Shown here one piece after another: positions 1 to 8,782 of a stretch of DNA of 16,721 bases. The first letter of the stretch is position 1. Every line of letters starts with the position of its first letter. The stretch spans positions 1 to 16,721 of the forward strand of contig MU621444.1 in assembly GCA_025399215.1 (NCBI GenBank), read 5' to 3'. The notes beneath the pieces are model-generated. The model saw only the letters and a list, made by a program, of their open reading frames with translations. It made no database searches and was not told the origin of the DNA. The translations under genes and the position numbers were made by a program. The DNA is from Globomyces pollinis-pini (lineage: Eukaryota; Chytridiomycota; Chytridiomycetes; Rhizophydiales; Globomycetaceae).

Positions 1-89
1 GACTATACCCATAATTTAATAAAATAATTGAAGCAACTTATTCGTCTGAGAATAAAAGGATGATTATATGAAATTCAACAAGCCAAAAG

Positions 90-170
90 AACAGTTCTCC
101 ATCAATACACCCAAGTATATAAAAATCGAAGATGAAGGTCATTATCGCTAATACTTCAGATTGATTAAGT
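90..170 (+). pseudogene. velvet-domain relic at left edge
   Basis: Frame reading around 128-169 gives E-D-E-G-H-Y-R, a stop, then Y-F-R-L-I-K. This matches the RKEGxYRLxFRLIK segment near the end of the velvet domain in the copies at 2554 and 7869. The bases before it (F-S-I-N-T-P-K-Y-I) resemble the preceding F-I-F-P-N-x-Y-V stretch. The rest of the copy is either outside the window or too decayed to follow. It is the oldest or most truncated member of the tandem array. The assignment rests on a short match plus its position beside three clearer copies. Confidence 0.5.
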
Positions 171-584
171 GCCCGGGAAGCTTCTAACCAAAAATGGTTG
201 GTTTTTTCTTTTGGAGGACCAAACTCTAAGCGATAATATTTAGGTTGAAAGTATCCCTATATTATAACTTTTCGGATACATTTATCTATATATAAAATAA
301 CTGAGAAATACATACCTTCACAGTCAGCTATTGCTATCTGAGAGTCTATTCACCCATTTAATGATAACAATTCTAGTCTACCAACGTATTGAACCGACGC
401 TGAGACCAAATATACGCTGTATATAGTTACTAATGGTTAAATCTCTAACAGTTATTAAGATATTGTATTTTTCTATCCACAATTATGAAAGAAAAATATA
501 TGACAAGTTGAATATCCTAATAGCGTGTAAGAAACTTCGCATAAAGTAATTAAAGTGAATAGCTATACTTTTCACCACTTCCTC
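171..584. other. non-coding spacer between velvet relics
   Basis: No open frame of note. The segment from about 401 (gagaccaaatatacgctgta) resembles the one from about 971 (gaggtcaaatatacacagcc), so part of this spacer belongs to the duplicated unit that carries the velvet relics. A short self-complementary stretch followed by a T-run (near 187-210) is visible, but nothing ties it to a gene. Confidence 0.45.
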
Positions 585-940
585 CTAGTCATAGTTGTGG
601 CTATGGAACCTCGGACTTTCGTAATATCTAATAGTAATTCTTGTGGTCTTCAAATGGCAGCCTCCGATCCTAATATTTACTTTAACATCAATAGTTTCAT
701 ATAAAACACATTAGCATTCAATCAGTTATGACAGATATAGCAATAACGATTTCATGGTTACTGCTTACTTATGGTCCGTTGATGAGAGCGATGAAACTTT
801 GAGAGAGTTTTGATTGATAATACCACAGCAGAATCTAGGTTTTGGTAGTTGTCCAAAGAAAGCATATACATTTGTATATGTTAGAGGCCAAAGCCAATAC
901 TGAATACGTTTTCGTTCGATCAAGATATTTTCCCAACGGG
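585..940 (+). pseudogene. degenerate velvet-domain gene (relic 1)
   Basis: Nucleotide-level similarity to the copy at 2554-3154 runs through the C-G-x-G signature region (tgtggctatggaacctcgga), the PPIL region (cagcctccgatcctaat), the second intron/exon junction (gacagatatagcaataacga), the MVT...LWS region and the C-terminal VYVR region. Stop codons interrupt every frame, the first splice donor is gone, and a block matching the TDLVGN segment is deleted. It shares the intron-2 boundary sequence with the 2554 copy, whereas the 7869 copy has no intron there. It is therefore a relative of the 2554 copy rather than of the 7869 copy. No product is expected. Confidence 0.75.
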
Positions 941-964
941 CTTTACCAGGAACTATATAAATTG

Positions 965-1062
965 AAAAGTTGAGGTCAAATATACACAGCCCATAGTTAT
1001 CAATTGTCAGTCTCTATCGGTTGTTAGGATATTGAATTTGTGAATATCCTAAGAACCGATAG
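965..1062. repeat. duplicated spacer with a 20-bp-arm inverted repeat
   Basis: The block from about 971 is a diverged copy of the one near 401. Within it, 1014-1033 and 1043-1062 are inverted copies (20-bp arms, one mismatch) around a 9-nt loop, so the strand can fold into a strong hairpin. The older copy (about 460-525) keeps only scattered matches to the arms. No terminal repeats or transposase are visible. Confidence 0.55.
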
Positions 1063-1399
1063 AACCTAACTATCAGTAACTATTGCGAATAGTAATACTT
1101 TTCTTTGATGATAATGATGGACAAAATATTGTGATAATACTCTTGAGGTCTTCCTAAATTCCAAAAAATTGGTATGGTAATTTTACAATTGAATATTTAC
1201 CAACCTGATCATAAAGTTATCAAATGATATTCCACTGAACATATATTGACTTCTTTCACTGGTGGAAATCAATAAAGTTTGGTATAGTATTTACCTTCGC
1301 AAGTTAAGGTGTAAAAAATCAACATCAAAGGGCTTTACATTATTAATCCTATAACAAATATGCATCGAAAAACAGTCACGGCGCTCCAAAAGCCAGCAC

Positions 1400-1810
1400 T
1401 TATCAACCTGCCATAGCCAGTTGATGTGTTCATGGAACCACCACCTTTCGGGCTATCGATCCATCAGTTACTATTGCCTTTAAATGACAGCCTCCAATCC
1501 TTGCATTTACTTCGACATCAATAGTTCCATATAGAATACAGTGATGATCAAGCAGTTATTGACAGATATAGCAATAACGAATTCATGGTTAATGTTAATA
1601 TATATGGGCTATTGTGGAAGGGTGTAATCGGAATCGCATACAATTTGGCTGGTAATACCTTAGAAGATCCTAGGGTTTTGGAAGTGAGGAACGAAAACAC
1701 ACTAAGTGTATATGCTGGGAAGCGAGGGTGATTCTGAATAAGTATTCACAGTGGGGTGATAATAATTTATCTATCCAGCTCATGGTAGAATGCTTCTTTA
1801 GAAAGAATCT
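1400..1810 (+). pseudogene. degenerate velvet-domain gene (relic 2)
   Basis: The copy aligns by eye with the gene at 2554-3154 from the leader (caacctgccatagccag) through the C-x-H-G-T motif, an I-D-P motif, the PP(I/L) exon, the gacag acceptor of intron 2 and the MV-V segment. It ends at a piece of the last exon (ccagctcatggtagaatgct, near 1775). The arginine and cysteine codons of the signature are damaged. The first splice donor has become atcagt, and stops and frameshifts break the domain centre. Similarity continues upstream into about 1180-1400, which matches the 5' flank of the 2554 gene, so the duplicated unit included promoter-side sequence. Confidence 0.75.
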
Positions 1811-2415
1811 CTATCTAAACTTTTCCTTAACCAAACTGTAAGGTTCCTTGAAGTTCGCCATTTCATATGTTGCAGAGAGATGAGATAATAGAGAAATGAA
1901 TTTCTAATGAGCTTCACATACTACAATTAGGAAGTTAAGTCAAACATTTAATATTGATACTCTACGTTGTATTGTTGAGGTCAAAACAAATGGACTTGAT
2001 TAGAGGTGGCAAGATATTGATACACTTAATACAAGTATATGAAGGGAAACTGCATGTAAGGGCTCACTAGAGGTAGTTTTGATATCCTATTAACTGACAG
2101 AAATTGATTATTAGGATTCATAGTAATCAGGATTGCTTCCATTCGATGAAAGTAATGAACGATTGATTTTAAGTGGCATTATTGAGGTCCAGTTATGCAA
2201 TAGCAGTTGAAATTGAATGTGACAAGAGTTAAACTTGAATATGACAAGAGATTTTACTCTTTCATTGTAAAAATGTAAACTTTGCAGAACATTTTACAAC
2301 TCTTCATCAAGGCAAACATAAAAGTCTCATGAGATGTTCCTTTGAATGTATATCCATCTATATATCTGATTAAAACAATAAATTTGGGAACTAAATTTGA
2401 TACTTACCTTTTTTT
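1811..2415. other. non-coding spacer / 5' flank of velvet copy 3
   Basis: No supported gene. The right part (about 2280-2415) is a diverged copy of about 1180-1300, the 5' flank of relic 2. It contains the small tandem repeat listed separately. Short open frames here have no counterpart in the other velvet copies. Confidence 0.45.
2213..2250. repeat. two 16-bp near-identical direct repeats, period 22
   Basis: ttgaatgtgacaagag at 2213 recurs as ttgaatatgacaagag at 2235 with a single difference. It lies about 300 bp upstream of the velvet copy's likely start. No function can be inferred. Confidence 0.7.
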
Positions 2416-2553
2416 TTGCAACCAAGAATCTTATTGGGTCAGAGGAATAACAAATCAATATCAAAGTGCTTTACAGATTTCATACTATTACCAAATCTTC
2501 ATCGCAAAAGGTTTCAAATACGAAAAACCAAACTATACATCAACAAATTACAT

Positions 2554-3154
2554 ATGAGACTAGCAATCGTTCAACAACCTGCCATAGCCAGATGTTGTGG
2601 CCATGGAACATCAGACTATCGAACTATTGATCCAGTAATTAATATTCCATTTAAATGACAGCCTCCAATCCTAACATTTACTTCAACAGAAATAGTTCCA
2701 CATAAAATACAGTAACAATCAAATAGTTATTGACAGATATAGCAACAGCGAGTTTATGGTTACTGTAAATCTATGGTCTATTGATGAAAGTAACCAACCT
2801 CTAAGGGAGTTACATACCGATTTGGTCGGGAATATCATAGCAGAATCTAGAGTATTGGAAGATGTAGACGGATTCAAGAAAATATACTTCATATTTCCGA
2901 ATGTATATGTTAGGAAGGAAGGCCGATACCGACTATGCTTCCGATTGATCAAAATATTTGGGTATTATCAACAATACTAACTTTCTAGTCCAACTCATGA
3001 TAGACTGCTTCCATATACTTCAGTGATGGATACCATATTTTCAAATGTCATACAAGTATATCTACCGAAACATTTCCCTGGCAAATCAAAACCAAGTATG
3101 TTGATGAAAGTCTTGGTGAAGCAAACAAATGATTTGAAATCAAGAAACTTGTAA
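2554..3154 (+). CDS. velvet-domain regulator, tandem copy 3 (four exons)
   Basis: Velvet proteins are fungal DNA-binding regulators of development and secondary metabolism that act in the nucleus, often as dimers. Exons 2554-2634, 2662-2711, 2737-2961 and 2989-3154 join in frame to give 173 aa. The introns are 27, 25 and 27 nt, and the third carries a tactaac branch-like motif. The product has the signature ARCCGHG...YRTIDP, then PPILTF, MVTVNLWS, a central NIIAESR block, FIFPNVYVRKEGRYRLCFRL and the closing LPKHFPGKSKPS...SRNL. The last exon has exactly the same length (166 nt) as in the copy at 7869. The start is uncertain: the ATG chosen is the last one before the domain, and the frame stays open upstream to an ATG at 2416, but that extension resembles nothing in the other copy. 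Compared with the 7869 gene, the N-terminus is about 31 residues shorter. It is probably functional in the domain, though it could be a recent pseudogene lacking its native first exon. Confidence 0.75.
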
Positions 3155-3299
3155 TATGAACATAAGAGTATTACCAGTCCCAATATAAAAGTAGTTGTAA
3201 ATGAATGATTAGGTGATTGTTTGTTATCTGTTCTTCGTTCGAAGTGCTGACCAAATCAATGTAACTAATAGATAGTATCAGAGTCGGTGCAGAATCTGA

Positions 3300-4180
3300 G
3301 ATGTTCAAGACAGCACTAGAGGATGCTTAGGTAGCCTATTGGTGTCCTTAAACTTCAATTTACGAGGAACGATTTGAATGATGGAATCACACATATCCTT
3401 TGGAACCCTTACACTTTCTCATCCTGAAGAAGTCAGTTCTGATTCAGGAGCCATATCATAGATTCATTTCACATGGTGATGCCTCTACAATTATCAGCTC
3501 GGTTGGGTTTGCCATTTTTATCATACAGTTGCGGATACCCAAACGACGTTGTTCAACTACAAGATAATATCGCAGTTCTAAGCATCAGCAGTAATAAAGC
3601 TTGATCTAGTTGTAGTGACTCTAGACCCCAAGTTCATAATGTTGATAGAGTAGACCCATGTATTAAAATACCTAACATCAGGACTAGGAAAGAGTATCAA
3701 GACAAAGAGACTTTAGCAATACTTCATTGCTAAGACTTCTTTTAATACTGATACTTCACCAATAACTTCTTGAACAGAGTTGCAACTAAAGGGCAATAGA
3801 GCCTGAACTTAATCACAACATCAGCAATAGTTTGGAACACCTTTACGCATTCTGATCCTAAAGAGTTAGTATTGATTCAGCAGATATGGTAGATACACAA
3901 AGCGATGTATACTAAAGTTAGTCTTTCTACCTACCACCTTTAGTTGTTGAACATAGAGATATCAAAACGAAATTGTTAAAAATGGAAGTACTAGGTGGAG
4001 CTGAGCATTAGCTGTAATAAACTGACTTTTCTTGAGGATATTAAATCCTGCAACAACATCACTGTTGGCAGAATAGTAAATGTAGTGCAAAATATCAACT
4101 TCAGGATCAAACCAAACAATAGTAGCATACAGACTATAGCAATAATTCAAGCCTCCATTTAAAACTAAATTCATGGGTGG
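3300..4180. repeat. diverged direct duplication, spacing about 430 bp
   Basis: Several blocks recur at nearly constant spacing. Around 3391, ttggaacccttacactttct corresponds to ttggaacacctttacgcatt around 3833. The blocks gaagaagtcagttctgattc and aaagagttagtattgattca follow in both. Further on, gcatcagcagtaataaagct near 3581 pairs with gcattagctgtaataaactg near 4005. The copies differ by many substitutions and small indels, so the duplication is old. Confidence 0.6.
3962..4174 (-). pseudogene. remnant of unidentified duplicated protein family
   Basis: This is a 70-residue open stretch on the minus strand. It includes I-V-W-F-D-P-E-V-D-I-L and K-S-Q-F-I-T-A-N-A-Q. The neighbouring duplicate unit (about 3540-3690, same strand) encodes S-S-F-I-T-A-D-A followed by a stop, so the similarity holds at protein level. 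I do not recognise the family. It may continue from the open frame at 4250-4507 across an intron-like gap, since a GT...TAG stretch exists there, but the joined frame soon hits a stop. It is best treated as a decaying gene piece. Confidence 0.35.
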
Positions 4181-4249
4181 TTTGCTGGAATAAAGTTGTA
4201 AATAAAGTTAGGTATTGGGGTAATCACCACTATGGAATAGTCTCTAACT

Positions 4250-4507
4250 TCACTTCAATTCAATTCGCAAAGCATCAATGGATAGCTTGATTTTCATGGT
4301 AACAACAATAGGTTGGTAGGAGACGAATGTTCTTGAATTTATACCACCATGTTCACCTGTCAAACGTCGGATATCCAAAATGAAATCTAAATCATATATA
4401 TAGCTTAATTTGATCTTGAGGGGCGGCTTCCTGTCAATAGTCTTCACTATTTGTAATGAAATCTCAGATCTAACTTGAGATGTCCGTAAATCAATGTTTT
4501 GTGTCAA
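4250..4507 (-). pseudogene. remnant of unidentified duplicated protein family (upstream part)
   Basis: This is an 85-codon open frame on the minus strand, rich in beta-type alternation, with the element S-Y-I-Y-D-L-D-F-I-L-D-I. Related DNA on the same strand near 4530-4560 gives R-Y-I-F-D-L-D-F-N-L-K-D. Near 5476-5510 it gives a broken Y-R-stop-I-C-D-L-D-L. The repeated YI(F/Y)DLDF element suggests a once-coding tandem family. Identity is unknown; a beta-sandwich domain would fit the pattern, but that is speculation. Confidence 0.35.
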
Positions 4508-4529
4508 TCTTAATCTTTCAAGTTGAAAT

Positions 4530-6055
4530 CCAAATCAAAGATATATCTAGAGTTGTTTTTTTACATCCGTGTGATGTGCAAAACCAACCTGGTGGTTCTT
4601 ACAGGTAATGACCAAACCAAAGGGTTGGTCCAAGAAGCTGTCCTCCGGAAACTCTGATTAAATACATTTTAGTAGCAGGCTTATCAAGTATCGGAATATC
4701 TAACTCAAATTAGTTGATTGTAGTGATTGATACTGACTTTGTTGAAGTGTGAATGCAAAAGGAGCATTTATAATCAAAATTAATAACAATATCTTGAGTC
4801 AGTATCACCGTCAGGATTGAATCTTGTGCACTGGTTCTGTGCGTAATGAAGTTGTCTATAAAAACCTGCCAAATTTCCTGTTTGTTGACTACCCGTTACC
4901 TTACTAGCGCTCGTACCAGTTTAGAAATAGACGGAATGATCCCCGAATGATGGCATATAACTCATATCTATTTGGAAATAAACAGATTCTTACCTGATTG
5001 AAACTAAATTCTAGTTTCGTACCAGTTGGGAAATCAATGATGGCATATAACTCATATCTATTTGGAAATAAACAGATTCTTACCTGATTGAAACTAAATT
5101 CTAGTTTCGTACCAGTTGGGAAATCAATTTTTTTTCGAACATTCTAGACCCCACTGAGCAATTATAACTCACTATTCAACTGTATCAGAATTCAAGAAGG
5201 ATGATTTTTTCAACTTGAGCGAAGCTTGTTTAAGTTTACAACCCCTAAGATAACTATCCGATAATAGTATGATAAAAATGTACAAATCTTTTCATACCCC
5301 AGGGATTGAATCTTGAGTTACTTTGGTAAATGGAAAAGTTGTGGCTGATACTGGAGCTCCCTGCTAACTCCTTGCTTTATCTTTCATAGAATGTCATTCT
5401 CCCAACCCGTGTGGTTCGTTAGACACAGATATTGCATTGCATTGTGGAATTTTACAAAGTCAGCCACTAATATTTGACAATTAAATCCAAATCGCAGATC
5501 TACCTATAGTTTTTCATTATCTGTGTGACTTGTAAAACTAACCTGTTATTCTATAAATAGGTAATGATAAACCCACTTTTGAATATTCCACTGCCTGCAC
5601 TATGTAAAACAAGTATAAACCATTTTCTTGTTGAACTATGAAGCATCAGAATATCTAACTACAAGGATTATGGTTTTTTGTATATGATTTTAACACTTGA
5701 AATATTGTAAACATTGCATAACATCCATTCAAACTTGTTCCATTACAGATTTGCATGAAATTGCATCATCAACCATGCTGAATTCATGAGTCTGAGAATA
5801 TACCAGAGGATATATGGTTGATGGTGAAATCTTAATCAGTTTAATTGAATCCTGTTGCACTAGCTATTTGTGTCATGATATTTAAAGTAATATAACAACT
5901 GAGTGTCAGTTGATTTGCTTTCTGATCACTACCTTATTAGAACTCATACCTTGTTTAGCAATTACCGGATTTTTACCTTGTTGACAACAAACCTGATTAA
6001 TTCTTTGTTTTCGTACTTTTTTTATTGGGATTTTTTTGCAACTTTGTAGACCACC
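4530..6055. repeat. diverged segmental duplication, spacing about 950 bp
   Basis: Blocks in 4530-5150 recur in the same order in about 5476-6055. Examples are gaaatccaaatcaaagatat with taaatccaaatcgcagatct; gtgtgatgtgcaaaaccaac with gtgtgacttgtaaaactaac; ggaatatctaact with agaatatctaact; gaatcttgtgcact with gaatcctgttgcact; and tctagacccc with tgtagacc. Indels have shifted the spacing by tens of bases. Neither copy has an open frame. Confidence 0.65.
4946..5128. repeat. perfect 90-bp tandem duplication
   Basis: The units 4946-5035 and 5036-5125 are identical base for base, and the match continues three bases further. The unit is 90 bp and starts aatgatggcatataactcat. It lies within the left copy of the 950-bp duplication. 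The right copy has only one diverged equivalent (about 5965-6020), so the tandem event came later. An assembly duplication cannot be excluded. Confidence 0.95.
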
Positions 6056-6430
6056 AATGATGATGATCTTAATTTTTTAAATCAGGAAAGAATTTTGTTT
6101 AGAAAAGTTTTACAAATTGGATACAATTGAAATACTCTTGAATATTATCTAGATGTTAACAAACAACTATACTAATACCAATGAATATAAAGTAACCTAG
6201 ATAAACCAGTGGTTGATAATTGACTATCTTTTGATATTCTTGTCATTCTTGGTTTCTTTAAATTTGCTTAAGAAAATGTTATCCAAACGCGTTACAACTG
6301 TTACATTTATTGTATTTTCGGAATATTAACCTCTTTTGGGGAGACTGTATTTTGAAAAAAAAAATACATCCAATGATAATCAGAAAGTAAATTAAAATGA
6401 AAATGGATAAAGTACAATTCAGAATCGAAT

Positions 6431-6718
6431 TCACGTATTGGTAAGCAAACAAAATATATTTAGATATGGAGTTGGTTGGGATTCCTCAACGTCAATCATG
6501 TCCACCAAATCATTGATTGACAATCTTATTTCGTATTCGATAGAGCACGAGTTTACAAACAGGGTATGTTGAATGAAGTGGGTCACGGTTTTTAATACCA
6601 TCAACTCTAGCGAGAAAAGAGTTGTGTAGTATTTCCTAAAAGAACTACCAAACAAACTTTGGGATGGGATTAAAAACTGTGTCCTACTCCATTCAACATA
6701 AAACTCAAACTGGATCAA
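6431..6718 (-). CDS. hypothetical 95-codon open frame, doubtful
   Basis: The frame is open from a TTG codon; no ATG start lies near its 5' end. It includes S-F-R-K-Y-Y-T-T-L-F-S-L-E-L and ends P-Y-L-N-I-F-C-L-L-T-N-T. No family is recognised. With the minimal introns of this genome it could be an internal exon, but I found no convincing upstream exon. A chance frame in AT-rich DNA is equally likely. Confidence 0.2.
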   Translation of the reverse strand: MIQFEFYVEWSRTQFLIPSQSLFGSSFRKYYTTLFSLELMVLKTVTHFIQHTLFVNSCSIEYEIRLSINDLVDMIDVEESQPTPYLNIFCLLTNT

Positions 6719-6772
6719 TTCGGTGACTGTTCAAATATTACATACTTTCTTTCAATGAAGAACATGTAAAAA

Positions 6773-6985
6773 ATGCCAAATGACATGAACATCAAGAACT
6801 TGAACAACACAATATACGTAAACATTGGAATAACCATCACAAACAGTTTGTTAACCTCAATACCTAATAGTACTGTTATAGTTTACACGATCTGCTGTAT
6901 CCTCGACAATTTTCAAAAATGGATTGTGAGAGTTCCAAAGACCAGACAGGTGCAATATGAATACATTTTGGTTGTGAAAGGTTAA
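6773..6985 (+). CDS. hypothetical 70-aa open frame, doubtful
   Basis: This ATG-started frame lies 54 bp from the divergent open frame on the other strand. Its composition (I, N and T rich) is what AT-rich random DNA gives. The end (R-V-P-K-T-R-Q-V-Q-Y-E-Y) looks slightly more protein-like, but no homology is recognised and no flanking exon was found. Confidence 0.15.
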   Translation: MPNDMNIKNLNNTIYVNIGITITNSLLTSIPNSTVIVYTICCILDNFQKWIVRVPKTRQVQYEYILVVKG

Positions 6986-7868
6986 TATCTAAAACGTTTG
7001 TAATATTAAATGAAATAGGAGAAAAGAGTGTGTGAATCTAATCAAGGATATGATAATAATTTTCCAGAGTGAGTGATTATAATTGAGTTTACGCTTTTCG
7101 AATGTTAGATTAGAATTTTTATGATTGATATTTAAGATACAGTTGGTAAGTTGATGGTTGGTTAACAATTGTTTATTTAAAGTATTTCGATACTAAATTT
7201 CAATTGAAGAATCGATTGGATCTAATAATCCTGAACTTTTTCAAGTATTTTGTAATTAAAATTAAAACTTTTTTTGGTAATCAAGTTTTTCAATTCAGTA
7301 AATAGTGTCTGTAAGGATGTAAATAGTAATCCAATAGATTAAACAATACATTAAAATCAAGAAATCAATTCATGATGGTTTATATAAACTCGATCTATTA
7401 CTGCTTTAGAATCGATCACTAAAAAAAAAAAACAAGACGATTAATCCACTGACTCATTATTACTCAAATCTACCTGACCAAGAAAATTTACACTCATGGG
7501 TATGGAATGGAAAAATTGTATTTAAAAAACTGCTAATTCAGAGCATTTTAAATTATTATCAAGGCTCAAAATTCAATCGAGTTCAATAGCCCAAAATCAT
7601 GTTTAAATTGTTGTACTTTCAGAATATGAATGGATCAACTAGTTGGTTTATGAGAGTTTATGTTTAATAATGGTTATCAAATCATAGTAGATGTATTTTA
7701 AATGTATTTTGCAATGTCAAATCTCTAATATTAAAAATCAAACAATAATATCAGATTGATATTTCATTTTATAATTCGTTACATTTAGAATTATCTAGTT
7801 TTTTGTATTCAATCCGTTATTACTAGTCCATTGTTGTTCCGGGGGAAAAACCCAACTTTTTTTCAAAA

Positions 7869-8543
7869 ATGTCATTTAATAGCAATCAGAATGACTATGC
7901 TAACGATATTAGTCAACGTTGGTTTAAACAAGACTCCAGTAATGAAACTATCGGTGATTTTCCAACACTAAAGGTCATTCAAGAACCGAGCAAGGCAAGG
8001 TGTTGTGGGCATGGGTCAACCGATTTCAGGACTATTGATCCAGTAAGCGGTATATTAATGTATTGAACCAAAGCCTCCTATTGTTACTTTAGAGAGTACA
8101 AGTAAATCAATCAATCATCGTTGCTCTGATAATGATTGGATGGTAACGGTATCATTATGGTCATTGGATAAAGATCAAAAACCACTTTGTGAAGATGATT
8201 GTAATCTGATCGGGAATCGGATTGCCGAATCTCGAAGTTTAGAAGCACCCGATGGTAAAATCAAGACCTTTTTCATATTTCCTAATCTGTATATCAGAAA
8301 GGAAGGATTGTATCGTTTATGGTTTAGATTGATTAGGATTTCAAGGTACTATAATCATTGATAGTTAATTTTTCTAGTCCAAATCGTCATAATTTACTAC
8401 CATCAACTGTCATTCTTGATTCGGTTTATTCAGATACCCTAACTGTTTATTCTCCCAAACATTTCCCTGGAAAATCAAAACCAAGTGTGATGATGCGAAT
8501 GTTTGCTAAACAAACTCATGACTTGAAGGCAAGAAACTTGTAG
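7869..8543 (+). CDS. velvet-domain regulator, intact copy (three exons)
   Basis: Exons 7869-8042, 8074-8345 and 8378-8543 give a 203-aa protein. The introns are 31 nt (acceptor AAAG) and 32 nt (acceptor CTAG). Residues 44-49 are R-C-C-G-H-G and 54-58 are R-T-I-D-P, followed across the intron by PPIVTL: the classic velvet signature. MVTVSLWSLD, the IAESRSLE block, FIFPNLYIRKEGLYRLWFRL and the final SPKHFPGKSKPSVMM follow. It is a compact single-domain member, of VosA/VelB-type architecture, without the long tail of VeA. The family binds DNA through an NF-kappaB-like fold and controls sporulation and secondary metabolism; which subclass this is cannot be told by eye. The start is the only ATG between the stop-rich leader and the domain. 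The gene converges on GLTP. It lacks the second intron seen in the copy at 2554. Confidence 0.92.
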
Positions 8544-8622
8544 TCTCACTGTTTATATGTGATATCTGAATTATCTGATATCCACTTTTTTAATACATTT
8601 GACCGTTCATTGCTTCGTGTCG

Positions 8623-8650
8623 TTAGTAATTTCATGTTTGTAATTACTAA
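8623..8650. other. 9-bp perfect inverted repeat in convergent 3' region
   Basis: ttagtaatt (8623-8631) and aattactaa (8642-8650) are perfect inverted copies around a 10-nt loop. They lie between the stop of the velvet gene and the stop of GLTP on the other strand, so the repeat falls in one or both 3' UTRs. It may be chance. Confidence 0.35.
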
Positions 8651-8727
8651 AAAGAAAGAATTGAAAGGTAACATTCAATGTCATGATTTCATTGTAATAT
8701 AAAAGATTGTAAATCCATAACTTGAAT

Positions 8728-8733
8728 TTTATT
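8728..8733 (-). terminator. polyadenylation signal of GLTP gene
   Basis: AATAAA on the minus strand, about 50 nt beyond the GLTP stop codon. This is the expected place for a 3'-end processing signal. Confidence 0.45.
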
Positions 8734-8782
8734 AACTTGATCAGAAATCCAAACGAAAATCCAATTGAAAACGAAATTAGAA

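Larger units (their letters stand above)
3155..7868. other. 4.7-kb gene-poor, repeat-rich region
   Basis: No gene with recognisable homology. Its content is diverged direct duplications, a perfect 90-bp tandem repeat, remnants of an unidentified minus-strand protein family, and two short open frames of doubtful reality, all listed separately. From about 7000 to 7868 the sequence is plain AT-rich DNA with homopolymer runs. The final part is the promoter side of the velvet gene at 7869. Confidence 0.6.

Noticed and set aside
585..1810. Repeat-induced point mutation as the cause of velvet decay
   Set aside because: The differences from copy 3 include many transversions and indels, not mainly C-to-T or G-to-A changes. 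I could not count them formally.
2719..2952. 77-codon minus-strand frame over velvet copy 3
   Set aside because: It is antisense to the conserved velvet exon, which carries clear family motifs on the plus strand.
2995..3183. 62-codon minus-strand frame
   Set aside because: It is antisense to the last velvet exon.
3230..3260. gttcgaa as a possible tRNA T-loop
   Set aside because: No acceptor stem or anticodon arm pairs around it. No tRNA was found elsewhere in the window.
1..7868. Transposon origin of the repeats
   Set aside because: No transposase, reverse transcriptase, terminal repeats or target-site duplications were recognised; the repeats are local and in direct orientation.
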